Notes: generated by a model not told the origin, from the sequence alone. Shown: positions 1-7,217, numbered from the stretch's first letter. The stretch is DNA of 7,381 bases from Flavobacteriaceae bacterium (GCA_023301205.1 JALZVC010000151.1:1-7381); one strand, 5' to 3'. Program-made: numbers and translations.

Positions 1-1085
1 ACAAACTTTGCATAACGCATATCTCCTTTTAACAAGTTTCTAGCTTGTGAAAGGTTAAGATAGTCCATTATTTCTTTTGCATCTTGCGCTTTAAAAGTTC
101 CAATCACTGGACTTCCAGAAAAACCAGGACTAATCATTTTTGAAAAGATAGGATTATCAATTGCTGCATCTACCGCTACTTCTTCCACTTCTTCTCCACC
201 TAACAACTCGTCAAGATTATTTTGATCATCTTCTACAACCACTTCCTCTTCAACAACTTCAACAACCGCTGCTGTTGCAGTTTTTGCCTTGTTGATTCCC
301 TTAACTATCTCTTGAACTTGCGCTAGATACCCACCTACTTCTTCAGCTTTATAAACATCCCAGAATTCTAATTGTGCCGTTTTTGTAACTAAATCTGTCA
401 CACGGTCAACATCTTTTGCTCCAGGCAACTCTACTAGAATACGAGCGGTCTTTCCTAAACGTTGTATGTTAGGTTGTGTTACCCCAAATTTATCAATACG
501 CTTACGTAATACCTCAAACGCAGAAGCGATAGATTCATCTATCTTACGTTCTAATACCACCTTAACCTCATCATTAGCTTGATTTAACGTAATATCATCT
601 TCTAAGTTTTTATTAAAGAAAATATTTGGTGATGCTAATTCGTTCTCTCCGTCTAATGCGTCAAACGCAGTAAAGAAAGATTGTAAATATGTATCCTGAG
701 AATCTCTTTGTAATACATCTGCATTTTTTAATGCTAGATTAAAAGCAGGATCCTTAGAGTTATTTGCCAACCCTTGTAAAATATCTTTTACAGATACTTG
801 AAGGATTACGTTAATACCTCCTTTAAGGTCAAGCCCTTTGTTTAGTTCTTTATCTTTTGCCGTATTATAATCTATCCCCATAAAAATAGGTAGCTTACCT
901 ACAGAGTCAAGATAACGAACCTCTGCATCGTCTCTTTTGTCTGACATGTCTGCAGAAAATTTAGCATCGGCATATTCCTTAGCCGCTGTTTCTGTACTCG
1001 TTGCGAAGTATGTAAATGATAATTGGTATAAACTCACCAATCCAAACAACACCGCAAAAAGTGTAATTAGTCCTTTGTTTTGCAT
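1..1085 (-). CDS. secDF: Protein translocase subunit SecDF, N-terminal (SecD) part, cut by window edge
   Basis: This is the SecD half of the inner-membrane SecDF protein, which uses the proton-motive force to help pull exported proteins out of the SecYEG channel on the periplasmic side. The start codon is at 1085-1083, and 361 complete codons are present before the window ends. Residues about 5-26 form the first membrane helix. The family motif G-L-D-L-K-G-G is at residues 84-90. The P1 region follows, with E-V-L-R-K-R-I-D-K-F-G-V at about 191-202 and a conserved L-P-G at 220-222. Residues about 264-310 are an Ala/Val/Glu/Asp-rich, low-complexity stretch that looks like a flexible acidic insert. 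Around 317-332 (K-M-I-S-P-G-F-S-G-S-P-V) the ordered sequence resumes. In Bacteroidota SecD and SecF are usually one protein of about 1000 residues, so roughly a third is visible; that the SecF half is fused here is inferred. No clear Shine-Dalgarno sequence precedes the start. Confidence 0.95.
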   Translation of the reverse strand, partial: MQNKGLITLFAVLFGLVSLYQLSFTYFATSTETAAKEYADAKFSADMSDKRDDAEVRYLDSVGKLPIFMGIDYNTAKDKELNKGLDLKGGINVILQVSVKDILQGLANNSKDPAFNLALKNADVLQRDSQDTYLQSFFTAFDALDGENELASPNIFFNKNLEDDITLNQANDEVKVVLERKIDESIASAFEVLRKRIDKFGVTQPNIQRLGKTARILVELPGAKDVDRVTDLVTKTAQLEFWDVYKAEEVGGYLAQVQEIVKGINKAKTATAAVVEVVEEEVVVEDDQNNLDELLGGEEVEEVAVDAAIDNPIFSKMISPGFSGSPVIGTFKAQDAKEIMDYLNLSQARNLLKGDMRYAKF

Positions 1086-1118
1086 TTTATATGTTTTTAA
1101 GTCAAATTTTTGATCGGG

Positions 1119-1149
1119 CGAAGATACTTCTAACCCAGAAATCTGACAA
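1119..1149 (-). promoter_or_regulatory. Candidate secDF promoter
   Basis: Reading the minus strand, TTG (1149-1147) is followed after 20 bases by TATCTTCG (1126-1119), one base off the Bacteroidota -7 box TAnnTTTG. The spacing is within the range reported for flavobacterial promoters (TTG, 17-23 bases, TAnnTTTG). Transcription would begin near 1113 and leave a leader of roughly 28 bases before the secDF ATG. In AT-rich DNA such matches also arise by chance, so this is a candidate only. Confidence 0.35.
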
Positions 1150-1153
1150 TTAA

Positions 1154-1169
1154 TTATGTATTTATGTAT
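1154..1169. repeat. Tandem 8-base direct repeat upstream of secDF
   Basis: The octamer TTATGTAT occurs twice head to tail (1154-1161 and 1162-1169). It lies just upstream of the candidate secDF promoter. It could be an AT-rich upstream element, a binding site for a dimeric regulator, or simple slippage in AT-rich DNA; nothing in the sequence decides between these. Confidence 0.5.
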
Positions 1170-1239
1170 AATTGGAATACGAGGTTACGTACTCCAAAAC
1201 TGTATCATTCATTCTAAGAATAATAAACGATTTTTAACG

Positions 1240-1273
1240 TCGGAAATATAGCAACCTGCTAATTGTCCTCCGA
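1240..1273 (-). other. Nested inverted repeat just after the 199-residue gene
   Basis: An inner perfect 5-bp stem TAGCA/TGCTA with a 3-base loop (1249-1261) lies inside an outer 5-bp pair TCGGA/TCCGA (1240-1244 with 1269-1273), starting 2 bases past the stop codon of the gene at 1276-1875. The position suits an RNA 3' hairpin, but no run of T follows on the minus strand, so it is a poor intrinsic terminator and may instead mark a processing site or be chance. The minus-strand sequence TATATTTC (1250-1243) inside it also resembles a -7 box, without a well-spaced TTG. Confidence 0.3.
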
Positions 1274-1275
1274 AA

Positions 1276-1875
1276 TTAAACTAAAGGCCCAGCTCTAGTC
1301 TCTGGAAGTAATCTTGAAGTAACAGCAACAACTACTAATTGTTGACTATAGATGCGTACCGAAAGTTCGATTCGCTTACTTTCTTTTTTAGTGCTAATTA
1401 AATCTCCTCCAAAGAAAAATTCTGGCGGATAAAAGCGATGGCTTTTTGTTTCAATCTCAAGTAGGTGACCTTTTAAACCATTGTACGTATCAGCATCTGC
1501 TCCTATTTCAGAAACAGTAAATTGATACACATCAACAATATCTTTAAAAGGAAGTTCTGAGCTATCATTAGTTGTGTTATTAAACGAACTAACTTGTTGC
1601 TGTGCAAAGGCTTCTTGAATAAAAGAAACATCAATATCGCTGTAGTAAGAAATCTTTAAAGATCCATCTGCACGTTCTACTACCTGCACATCTTCTACCC
1701 CTAACTGAGCCAACTGTGCTCTTACATTAGCAATAGCAGCTTCAGCATCATTAATAGAAATTTCTTGAGAAAACTGTACTACAATCTCTTGATTAGGCAC
1801 AGAAAAAGGCACAAACCCTATCCCTGCTCCAGCAAGAAGAATTGCAAAAATCGCTATGTACCAGTTTTTTAACAT
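1276..1875 (-). CDS. Membrane-anchored protein of unknown function upstream of secDF
   Basis: I do not recognise a named family. The 199-residue product begins with a short basic end and one hydrophobic helix (residues about 5-24), which would act as a signal anchor and put the rest in the periplasm. Residues about 30-92 read as strand (E-I-V-V-Q-F), helix (about 41-58, A-E-A-A-I-A-N-V-R), the turn L-G-V at 58-60, strand (V-Q-V-V-E), strand (L-K-I-S-Y-Y) and a second helix beginning D-V-S-F-I-Q. This ferredoxin-like pattern resembles the P1 part of SecD encoded next. A Ser/Asn/Thr-rich linker (about 96-107) follows, then a second segment rich in aromatic and basic residues ending in a hydrophobic strand (about 178-186) and a Pro/Arg tail. 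The start at 1875 is the first ATG and gives the helix at the very N-terminus. The 190-base gap to secDF, with its own promoter candidate, means co-transcription is unproven. The gene is real by composition and length; function is unknown. Confidence 0.8.
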   Translation of the reverse strand: MLKNWYIAIFAILLAGAGIGFVPFSVPNQEIVVQFSQEISINDAEAAIANVRAQLAQLGVEDVQVVERADGSLKISYYSDIDVSFIQEAFAQQQVSSFNNTTNDSSELPFKDIVDVYQFTVSEIGADADTYNGLKGHLLEIETKSHRFYPPEFFFGGDLISTKKESKRIELSVRIYSQQLVVVAVTSRLLPETRAGPLV

Positions 1876-1880
1876 TGCGT

Positions 1881-1888
1881 CAAATATA
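1881..1888 (-). promoter_or_regulatory. Candidate -7 box immediately before the 199-residue gene
   Basis: TATATTTG on the minus strand is a perfect match to the Bacteroidota -7 consensus TAnnTTTG and ends 5 bases before the ATG at 1875. If used, the transcript would start at or next to the start codon, giving a leaderless or nearly leaderless mRNA. No TTG lies at the expected distance upstream, so support is partial. Confidence 0.3.
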
Positions 1889-1996
1889 ATTAAAACTGAT
1901 GAGTTTTACCTTCTTTAATTTCCTTGAATGAAATGAACGATTTCTGCTACTGCTTTAAAATTTAAGTTGCACTAAAAATTCTGTTCCACTCTTATT

Positions 1997-3526
1997 TTAC
2001 AAGTTTAATTTTTCTAAGTGAAGATTCAACGTTTTTTCTTTACTATTATATTCTAACAACAATACATGCCCTAATTTAGCAGGCATAACCCTATAAGAAA
2101 TTTTACCCTTTGAATTTTTTAGGTAAATTTTATCTTCAGTTATAACACCATCATTGTAAATAATAGATTTAAAAGCTAATTTATTAGACTCTCCTTTTAA
2201 ACGCTCATAGTCAATAAAATTTGCATAAAAACGATTTCTGTCTTTATCAATTTGAGTAAACTCATAATCAAAACCACCTAAAGCATTAACGATATAGGCA
2301 TTTGTCTGAGCATTTCCGTACCCGGCAGGACTAGAGAATCTAGACTTCCCTTTTTCAAAAGCTTTGATGTCTTTTAAATTAAAAGAACTATCAAATTCAA
2401 ACAATATCGCATCTGTAATAGTTAATTGCAAGACACTCCCACCTTTATTAATAATTGCAGACGCTATACCGCCAGCGCTTGCTCCTTGCTTAAATTTTTC
2501 ACCAATAAAATAATAATTCCCATTGTTAGATTTTATAATGTCATGAAAGAAAACATGTTCTCTTTTAGCCTTTTTACCATCTTTAGCGACAGGCATTAGA
2601 GGCGCTATTTCTTTTTCCCAATTAACCTTGTTAAATGAAATCTCATTACCGTTGACATCGATGATTTCTGAATACAATCCTTGACTTTTAGATTTAAAAA
2701 TGTTTTCGCCATTATTAAAATATTCTCCAACTAAAATTAAATTTTCTTCCTCATCTAAAAAAGCATTTGTAATAGACCTTGGTGTTTCTTCATTATCATA
2801 TTTTTTTTCAAGAATCTTTTTTCCAGTGTTAGTATTTAAAATTACAACTGTCGAATTAAACGTTTTACTAAGCATAGACTTTTTAGTCAACTTTGATAAA
2901 ACTATGTATTTTTTATTTACAGCTATAATTTTAATATTCTGTATTTCTTTTACATCCTTTGGCGAATTATAATCCCAAGACTTACCTCCATCTGTAGGGA
3001 TATATTTTAAACCAAAACCTAGTTTTTTGTTCTTCTTTAAATAATTAAACAAATACCCTTTATCTTCTATAGGAGTTAAGGCGTCTAAAGCTCCAGCTCT
3101 AGCATATAACTGCGTATAGTCTAATTCTATTTTAGTGTAAGGAACCACAATATCATCCATCCTATCACCAGCTCGATTAAATCGAACCATTTTGTATTGT
3201 TTATCTTTAGTATCGTTCATTAAAAACAATAATTCCTGATTGTTAAACTTCCCTTCCATTAAGGATGTCCGCTTATCATCAATATAAGATTTTGAGGCAA
3301 CATCATTTAGATTTGCATCTAACAGTTTTATAGCAAACTCACGCTTCCCTTTTTTTAGTTTATCTGCTTCATAAAAGAAATAATAACCATCCACATCGTT
3401 ATTAGTATCCAGCATAGTACCAGAATTTTTTACTTTGAAAGTTGCTAATTCATTCAAGATTTTTTCTTGAGCGAATAGAGAACTGCTTACTAGTAATAGA
3501 CAAAAAAATAGAAAGTTGTTTTTCAT
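1997..3526 (-). CDS. Large exported protein of unknown function (possibly DUF6770-like)
   Basis: This 509-residue protein starts with a clear signal peptide: basic K-N, a hydrophobic core (residues about 5-18) and the flavobacterial cleavage context L-F-A followed by Q20-E-K. It has no lipobox cysteine, so it should be released to the periplasm or outside. The rest has no further membrane helix. It is made of alternating short strands and turns, with recurring phrases such as L-L-D-A-N-L-N (68-74), I-L-N-T-N-T-G (229-235), L-D-E-E-E-N-L-I-L-V-G-E (257-268) and F-E-F-D-S-S-F-N-L (376-384). This suggests a beta-propeller-like fold. It is Lys-rich, and no catalytic motif stands out. General appearance recalls the DUF6770 group of Bacteroidota, but I cannot confirm that. 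The ATG lies 7 bases after the stop of the upstream peptidase gene, so the two are almost surely co-transcribed and perhaps functionally linked. No terminator is evident in the 121 bases after it. Confidence 0.8.
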   Translation of the reverse strand: MKNNFLFFCLLLVSSSLFAQEKILNELATFKVKNSGTMLDTNNDVDGYYFFYEADKLKKGKREFAIKLLDANLNDVASKSYIDDKRTSLMEGKFNNQELLFLMNDTKDKQYKMVRFNRAGDRMDDIVVPYTKIELDYTQLYARAGALDALTPIEDKGYLFNYLKKNKKLGFGLKYIPTDGGKSWDYNSPKDVKEIQNIKIIAVNKKYIVLSKLTKKSMLSKTFNSTVVILNTNTGKKILEKKYDNEETPRSITNAFLDEEENLILVGEYFNNGENIFKSKSQGLYSEIIDVNGNEISFNKVNWEKEIAPLMPVAKDGKKAKREHVFFHDIIKSNNGNYYFIGEKFKQGASAGGIASAIINKGGSVLQLTITDAILFEFDSSFNLKDIKAFEKGKSRFSSPAGYGNAQTNAYIVNALGGFDYEFTQIDKDRNRFYANFIDYERLKGESNKLAFKSIIYNDGVITEDKIYLKNSKGKISYRVMPAKLGHVLLLEYNSKEKTLNLHLEKLNL

Positions 3527-3533
3527 GGAAACT

Positions 3534-4874
3534 TTAATTAATAGATTTAAAAAATTGATATTGAGTTGAAGCTGAAAGCGCTTCAGAATATGTATTACAA
3601 TAAGCCCAACCTAGCTTTTTTAATTCTGAAAGGGCAATATTATGTATAAATGTTTTGATCACAGAAAGTTGGTTTTTGTTATCTAAATTATTTTTATGAG
3701 AGACATATTTTCCGAGCTTGTGATTTTGTTTTGCAATATAGATGTTTTCCAATAGAAAAATCATACTTAAATGGTACTCCTTAGTTGTTATTAGTTCTTT
3801 ATTGTGAAACTCAACTAAATGATAAAGCGCCAAATCATAAGACTTATAATCTTTCAATGAATTAATAATTTGATAATGTACGATTTCTTTAATATCTACT
3901 TGACTATTCTCTAATGTATTTTTCTTGTATAAAAACTCATTATACTCAGAATTCAATTTATCAATTCTTTCTTGAATTTCAGGATGTGTGCTTATCGTAT
4001 CAGATTTAGTCTGAAAATCATCTGTGTTTGCGTCTTCATTAAAGAGTGTAGATTCTTCTTTTATCCAATAGGATTTGAAAGGATAAGACTCAAAATTAAA
4101 AAGCTGATCTATATTAATTTCATACTGCAAAAAAGAATCATCAAAAACACGAAGCTTTTCTAATGCCGTAATTGCACTTGATGGCGCAAAATTTGTATTT
4201 AAATAGAGTTGCATACCTAAAGAATCTGCCTGTTGCTCTGCAGTTTGAGAATAATTTAATAAATCTATAGACATTCCGTCAATAAAAGCACGAGCAGCTC
4301 TAGACTTCCCGTATTTTTTATTTTTCAGTTTCCTTATTTCTTCTTTAGTGCTTTTAGAATCTAAGGTTTTGTAATATTTTTCTAAATTATTAATATTATG
4401 ATTTAGAATTTTATGTGCAATTTCATGGCACATCACAAAAGCAATTTCGTCATCAGACGCTAACCAAGTGAATAAGCCGAGGTTAATTTCAAAAATATTA
4501 TTACCATAACAAGCAGCATTAGGCGTAACAGAGTTTTTAATGAAAAATTTATACTTACTAATATCAATTTCTAAATTTGAAGCACCAATTTCTCGCAAAA
4601 TCTCTAACACATAATCCTGCAGCTCATTATTAAAAAAATAAGTACTATCGTTTATATTCTTAACAAATAATTCATCACGCTCACGGTAAATTTTTTTAAT
4701 TTCTGAACTATATGGCCCCTCAATGTTTTTAATAAAATAATTACTGTTATTATCGATAAAAGCCATTACTTCTTTAGCATCAGAAGGGACGTAGGGATTA
4801 TCGTGCTGCTGCGCATATCCTAAAAAAAGAATATGAAAAAAAGAATAAAATAAGCACCATTTACTCACTACCAT
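3534..4874 (-). CDS. Exported M48-family zinc metallopeptidase
   Basis: This is a zinc-dependent endopeptidase of the M48 (HtpX/Oma1/BepA-like) type, 446 residues long. The zinc-binding motif is H150-E-I-A-H154 with E151 as the catalytic base. The third zinc ligand is expected in A-E-Q-Q-A-D, E213, whose E-x-x-x-D spacing matches the family. The late family signature S-T-H-P-E-I-Q-E-R-I-D-K-L spans 295-307. The N-terminus (residues 1-21, cut before Q22) is a signal peptide, with no other obvious membrane helix, so unlike HtpX it should be periplasmic or secreted. M48 members of this build often act in envelope protein quality control, but the substrate here is unknown. The approximately 140 residues after the H-P signature are a helical extension without a clear TPR pattern that I can identify. 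The start ATG at 4874 is directly followed by the leader. It heads a two-gene unit with the exported protein at 1997-3526. Its DNA is visibly more AT-rich than mdh. Confidence 0.9.
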   Translation of the reverse strand: MVVSKWCLFYSFFHILFLGYAQQHDNPYVPSDAKEVMAFIDNNSNYFIKNIEGPYSSEIKKIYRERDELFVKNINDSTYFFNNELQDYVLEILREIGASNLEIDISKYKFFIKNSVTPNAACYGNNIFEINLGLFTWLASDDEIAFVMCHEIAHKILNHNINNLEKYYKTLDSKSTKEEIRKLKNKKYGKSRAARAFIDGMSIDLLNYSQTAEQQADSLGMQLYLNTNFAPSSAITALEKLRVFDDSFLQYEINIDQLFNFESYPFKSYWIKEESTLFNEDANTDDFQTKSDTISTHPEIQERIDKLNSEYNEFLYKKNTLENSQVDIKEIVHYQIINSLKDYKSYDLALYHLVEFHNKELITTKEYHLSMIFLLENIYIAKQNHKLGKYVSHKNNLDNKNQLSVIKTFIHNIALSELKKLGWAYCNTYSEALSASTQYQFFKSIN

Positions 4875-4954
4875 ATAGAATTTGATCCATCCGGAAAAAT
4901 ACAGAAATTAATAATCATTAGACAGCATAACTACCTCTAATGTCTTGCTTATAT

Positions 4955-4983
4955 AAAACATAGATAATAACCCAAAAAAACAA
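4955..4983 (-). promoter_or_regulatory. Candidate promoter of the peptidase gene pair
   Basis: On the minus strand TTG (4983-4981) is followed after 18 bases by TATGTTTT (4962-4955), which matches TAnnTTTG except for the last base. Initiation near 4949 would leave a leader of about 75 bases before the peptidase ATG. The position, between the mdh terminator and the peptidase gene, is where a promoter is needed. The match is plausible but not strong in such AT-rich DNA. Confidence 0.35.
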
Positions 4984-5038
4984 CTATGACAAAAAGATTA
5001 TTGCTTTCTATTTTAATAAGCCAATAATATTTTCGCAG

Positions 5039-5071
5039 AAAAAAACCTCCTAAACAATTAAGTCTAGGAGG
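5039..5071 (-). terminator. Intrinsic terminator of mdh
   Basis: On the minus strand CCTCCTA (5071-5065) pairs perfectly with TAGGAGG (5052-5046) across a 12-base loop and is followed at once by seven T (5045-5039). It begins 23 bases past the mdh stop codon. The opposite strand also has T-rich sequence after the same stem (ctattttta at 5072-5080), so it may stop transcription weakly from both directions. It separates mdh from the peptidase pair. Confidence 0.85.
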
Positions 5072-5094
5072 CTATTTTTATTAATTAGAGAATT

Positions 5095-6021
5095 CTACAA
5101 TTCCAATAAACCATTAGTCTTTCTAACTCCTTCTGCAGAGGTTTGCATATGTGCTTTTTCCGCATCACTTAAACTTATGTCTACTATTTTTTCGATTCCG
5201 TTACGGCCTAATACTACTGGCACACCTATACAAAGATCATTTAAGCCGTATTCGCCTTCTAATAAGGTAGAACAAGGGAATATTTTTTTCTGGTCGCAAG
5301 CAATCGCTTGTACTAATCCAGATACTGCAGCACCCGGTGCATACCAAGCAGAAGTGCCTAACAATCCTGTTAGCGTAGCTCCACCTACTTTAGTAGCTTG
5401 CAACACTTCTTCTAATCTTTCTTCAGAAATAAACTCTGTTACTGGCACACTATTTCTAGTAGCTAAACGTGTTAATGGCACCATACCTTTATCACTATGA
5501 CCACCTATCACCATCCCGTCAACATCACTTATAGGCGCACCTAAAGCTTCTGCTAATCTGTATTTGAAACGTGCACTATCAAGTGCTCCACCCATACCAA
5601 TGATTCTGTTTTTAGGCAATCCAGTTGTTTTGTGTACTAAATACGTCATTGTGTCCATAGGGTTACTTACCACAATGATAATAGTATTAGGAGATTGCTC
5701 AATTAAACTTGCAGATACACTTTTTACAATCCCCGCATTGATACCAATTAACTCTTCGCGAGTCATTCCTGGTTTTCTTGGGATTCCACTTGTTATCACA
5801 CAAATATCACTATTTGCAGTTTTGCTATAATCACCAGTTACTCCAGTGATTTTGGTGTCAAAACCATTCAAAGATGCTGTTTGCATTAAATCCATTGCTT
5901 TCCCTTCTGCAAATCCTTCTTTGATATCCACTAAAACTACTTCGCTAGCAAAGTTTTTGATTGCAATATACTCAGCACAACTTGCGCCTACTGCTCCTGC
6001 TCCTACTACTGTTACTTTCAT
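5095..6021 (-). CDS. mdh: Malate dehydrogenase (NAD-dependent, LDH-like type)
   Basis: This enzyme oxidises malate to oxaloacetate with NAD+ in the cytoplasmic TCA cycle. The 308-residue length is normal for the LDH-like malate dehydrogenases of bacteria. The Rossmann glycine motif G-A-G-A-V-G is at residues 7-12, and the acidic D32 at the end of the second strand favours NAD over NADP. The substrate loop G-I-P-R-K-P-G-M-T-R (79-88) carries the arginines R82 and R88; Arg rather than Gln at position 82 marks malate rather than lactate dehydrogenase. N120 in V-S-N-P binds cofactor and substrate, L-D-S-A-R (147-151) supplies D148 and R151, and H175 in G-G-H-S-D is the catalytic histidine. The start is the only ATG that keeps the N-terminal strand, and it is preceded by an A/T-rich leader without Shine-Dalgarno. 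It is set off by a 178-base spacer upstream and a strong terminator downstream, so it is probably its own transcription unit. Confidence 0.97.
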   Translation of the reverse strand: MKVTVVGAGAVGASCAEYIAIKNFASEVVLVDIKEGFAEGKAMDLMQTASLNGFDTKITGVTGDYSKTANSDICVITSGIPRKPGMTREELIGINAGIVKSVSASLIEQSPNTIIIVVSNPMDTMTYLVHKTTGLPKNRIIGMGGALDSARFKYRLAEALGAPISDVDGMVIGGHSDKGMVPLTRLATRNSVPVTEFISEERLEEVLQATKVGGATLTGLLGTSAWYAPGAAVSGLVQAIACDQKKIFPCSTLLEGEYGLNDLCIGVPVVLGRNGIEKIVDISLSDAEKAHMQTSAEGVRKTNGLLEL

Positions 6022-6101
6022 ATATTTATTTTTTTACAGCATTATAAATACTGTTGTTATGTTTACTTACTGTTTTAGAATATTAACTTTAGAAACTACT
6101 A

Positions 6102-6109
6102 CAAAAGTA
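6102..6109 (-). promoter_or_regulatory. Candidate -7 box for mdh
   Basis: TACTTTTG on the minus strand fits TAnnTTTG exactly and lies in the spacer between the DUF6588-type gene and mdh, about 80 bases before the mdh ATG. A matching TTG at 17-23 bases upstream is not seen. The remaining spacer is plain AT-rich sequence in which I see no other structure. Confidence 0.35.
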
Positions 6110-6199
6110 ATAATTTGTTACTAAAAGAAAGAGCTCGAAATTGCTAATATTATCTGAAATTTTTCAATCACAAGAAGAATTTAAAAAAAATATATTTCC

Positions 6200-7216
6200 T
6201 TAAAACCTGTAATGCACAGAAACATTAGTGTTTAAAAAAGTACCTAAACTAACATTAGACGCAACATACCATTGATTAAAGTGATAATTAGCCCCAACAC
6301 TTCCCTTAATTAGCGTATCTGTATCTTCAAGAGCCTCAAAGGCATCATTTAATGCAGTTAAAAGCAACTCTCCTTCACCACTCATTGTGTAATCAAAAGT
6401 GCTAGCCGATACTGCAAAAGACCCCACAAATTCTAAATTATTTATTCTTTTAGACCCTATAATTTGACTTGTAAAAGCATTCGCATCTACTTGGAGTCCA
6501 TCAATGACAGCTAAAGACGTGTCATTTGGCTCTGCATTTGACCTGCGAACTTCAAAGCCATCAAAAAATATATCATAATCAAATAACGAGTAAGCAACTT
6601 GCACCGCTACTTGAAAATCATCATCATTAGCTTCACTATCCGTCCAGTATTGGCTTACATTATGTTTTATCGCCCCACCAAAGGTTTGATACGCCGATTC
6701 GTTAATTTCAACTTTAGGCACATACTGTATTGTTAATTCTGTTTGCTTCCATAAACCAACAGACCCTTGTATATATGGATAATAATATGTGTTTTGGTCA
6801 CCTCCATCAAAAGCTTGTATTTCATATGTCTCATCGCCTAAGTTAAAGTCGAAAAAAACCTCGGTATCACCTCCAAGAACCGTTGGCACTTCTGCAGTAC
6901 TAGCATCTCTTATTTTAAAGCTTAAAAAGTCGCTGTCGCTTACAATAAATGATTCTTGTTTTTTGGGGACCGGCAACACGTTAGCGTGCACAGAAACATC
7001 AAATTCAAATTTATCTAAACTTTTTGCAGAACTAAACCAAGCTCCTGTAGATTGATAAACAGACGCCTTAGCTGCTGGCGAAACGTAATTATCACTGAAA
7101 TAAACTAAATCTACAAGCACATCCTCTAAATCTTCAAAAAAAGTATTCTGGGCGTTTAAACCCATTGAGCTCAAGATAAAAACACCTAGCAGCATGCTTT
7201 TAAAGCGCACGGTCAT
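6200..7216 (-). CDS. DUF6588-type exported protein, probably outer-membrane associated
   Basis: The function is unknown. I take the start at 7216-7214, giving 338 residues, because it directly precedes a good signal peptide (hydrophobic residues about 8-20, cleavage after L-N-A22 before Q23) and lies one base past the gyrB stop. The open frame extends upstream to an ATG at 7285, but that would overlap gyrB by 68 bases and add a basic, unlikely N-terminus. After the leader comes a helical segment E-D-L-E-D-V-L (28-34), then S-P-A-A-K (46-50) and G-A-W-F-S-S-A-K (58-65), a pattern I associate with DUF6588 proteins of Bacteroidota. The rest alternates hydrophobic and polar residues as amphipathic strands. 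The protein ends N-V-S-V-H-Y-R-F, a terminal aromatic as in outer-membrane beta-barrels. Placement behind gyrB suggests read-through transcription with gyrase rather than a shared function. The family call is from memory of the pattern. Confidence 0.8.
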   Translation of the reverse strand: MTVRFKSMLLGVFILSSMGLNAQNTFFEDLEDVLVDLVYFSDNYVSPAAKASVYQSTGAWFSSAKSLDKFEFDVSVHANVLPVPKKQESFIVSDSDFLSFKIRDASTAEVPTVLGGDTEVFFDFNLGDETYEIQAFDGGDQNTYYYPYIQGSVGLWKQTELTIQYVPKVEINESAYQTFGGAIKHNVSQYWTDSEANDDDFQVAVQVAYSLFDYDIFFDGFEVRRSNAEPNDTSLAVIDGLQVDANAFTSQIIGSKRINNLEFVGSFAVSASTFDYTMSGEGELLLTALNDAFEALEDTDTLIKGSVGANYHFNQWYVASNVSLGTFLNTNVSVHYRF

Positions 7217-7217
7217 T

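Noticed and set aside
1181..1195. Possible palindrome around gaggttacgtactcc
   Set aside because: Only the central tacgta is symmetric; the arms do not pair without bulges.
2700..4163. Plus-strand open frames at 2700-2972 and 3972-4163
   Set aside because: Both are antisense to the exported protein and the peptidase; their hydrophobic or basic content reflects the reverse of Lys- and Asn-rich codons.
4861..4880. Lipoprotein reading of the peptidase N-terminus because of an early cysteine
   Set aside because: Cys7 lies before the hydrophobic core and has no lipobox around it; the leader fits an ordinary signal peptide.
5177..6124. Open frames on the plus strand opposite mdh (5177-5500, 5564-5830, 5846-6124)
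   Set aside because: They lie antisense to a certain gene, have no domain signatures and unlikely composition; they are by-products of mdh codon use.
6789..7055. Plus-strand open frame opposite the DUF6588-type gene
   Set aside because: It is antisense, with no recognisable motif or start context.
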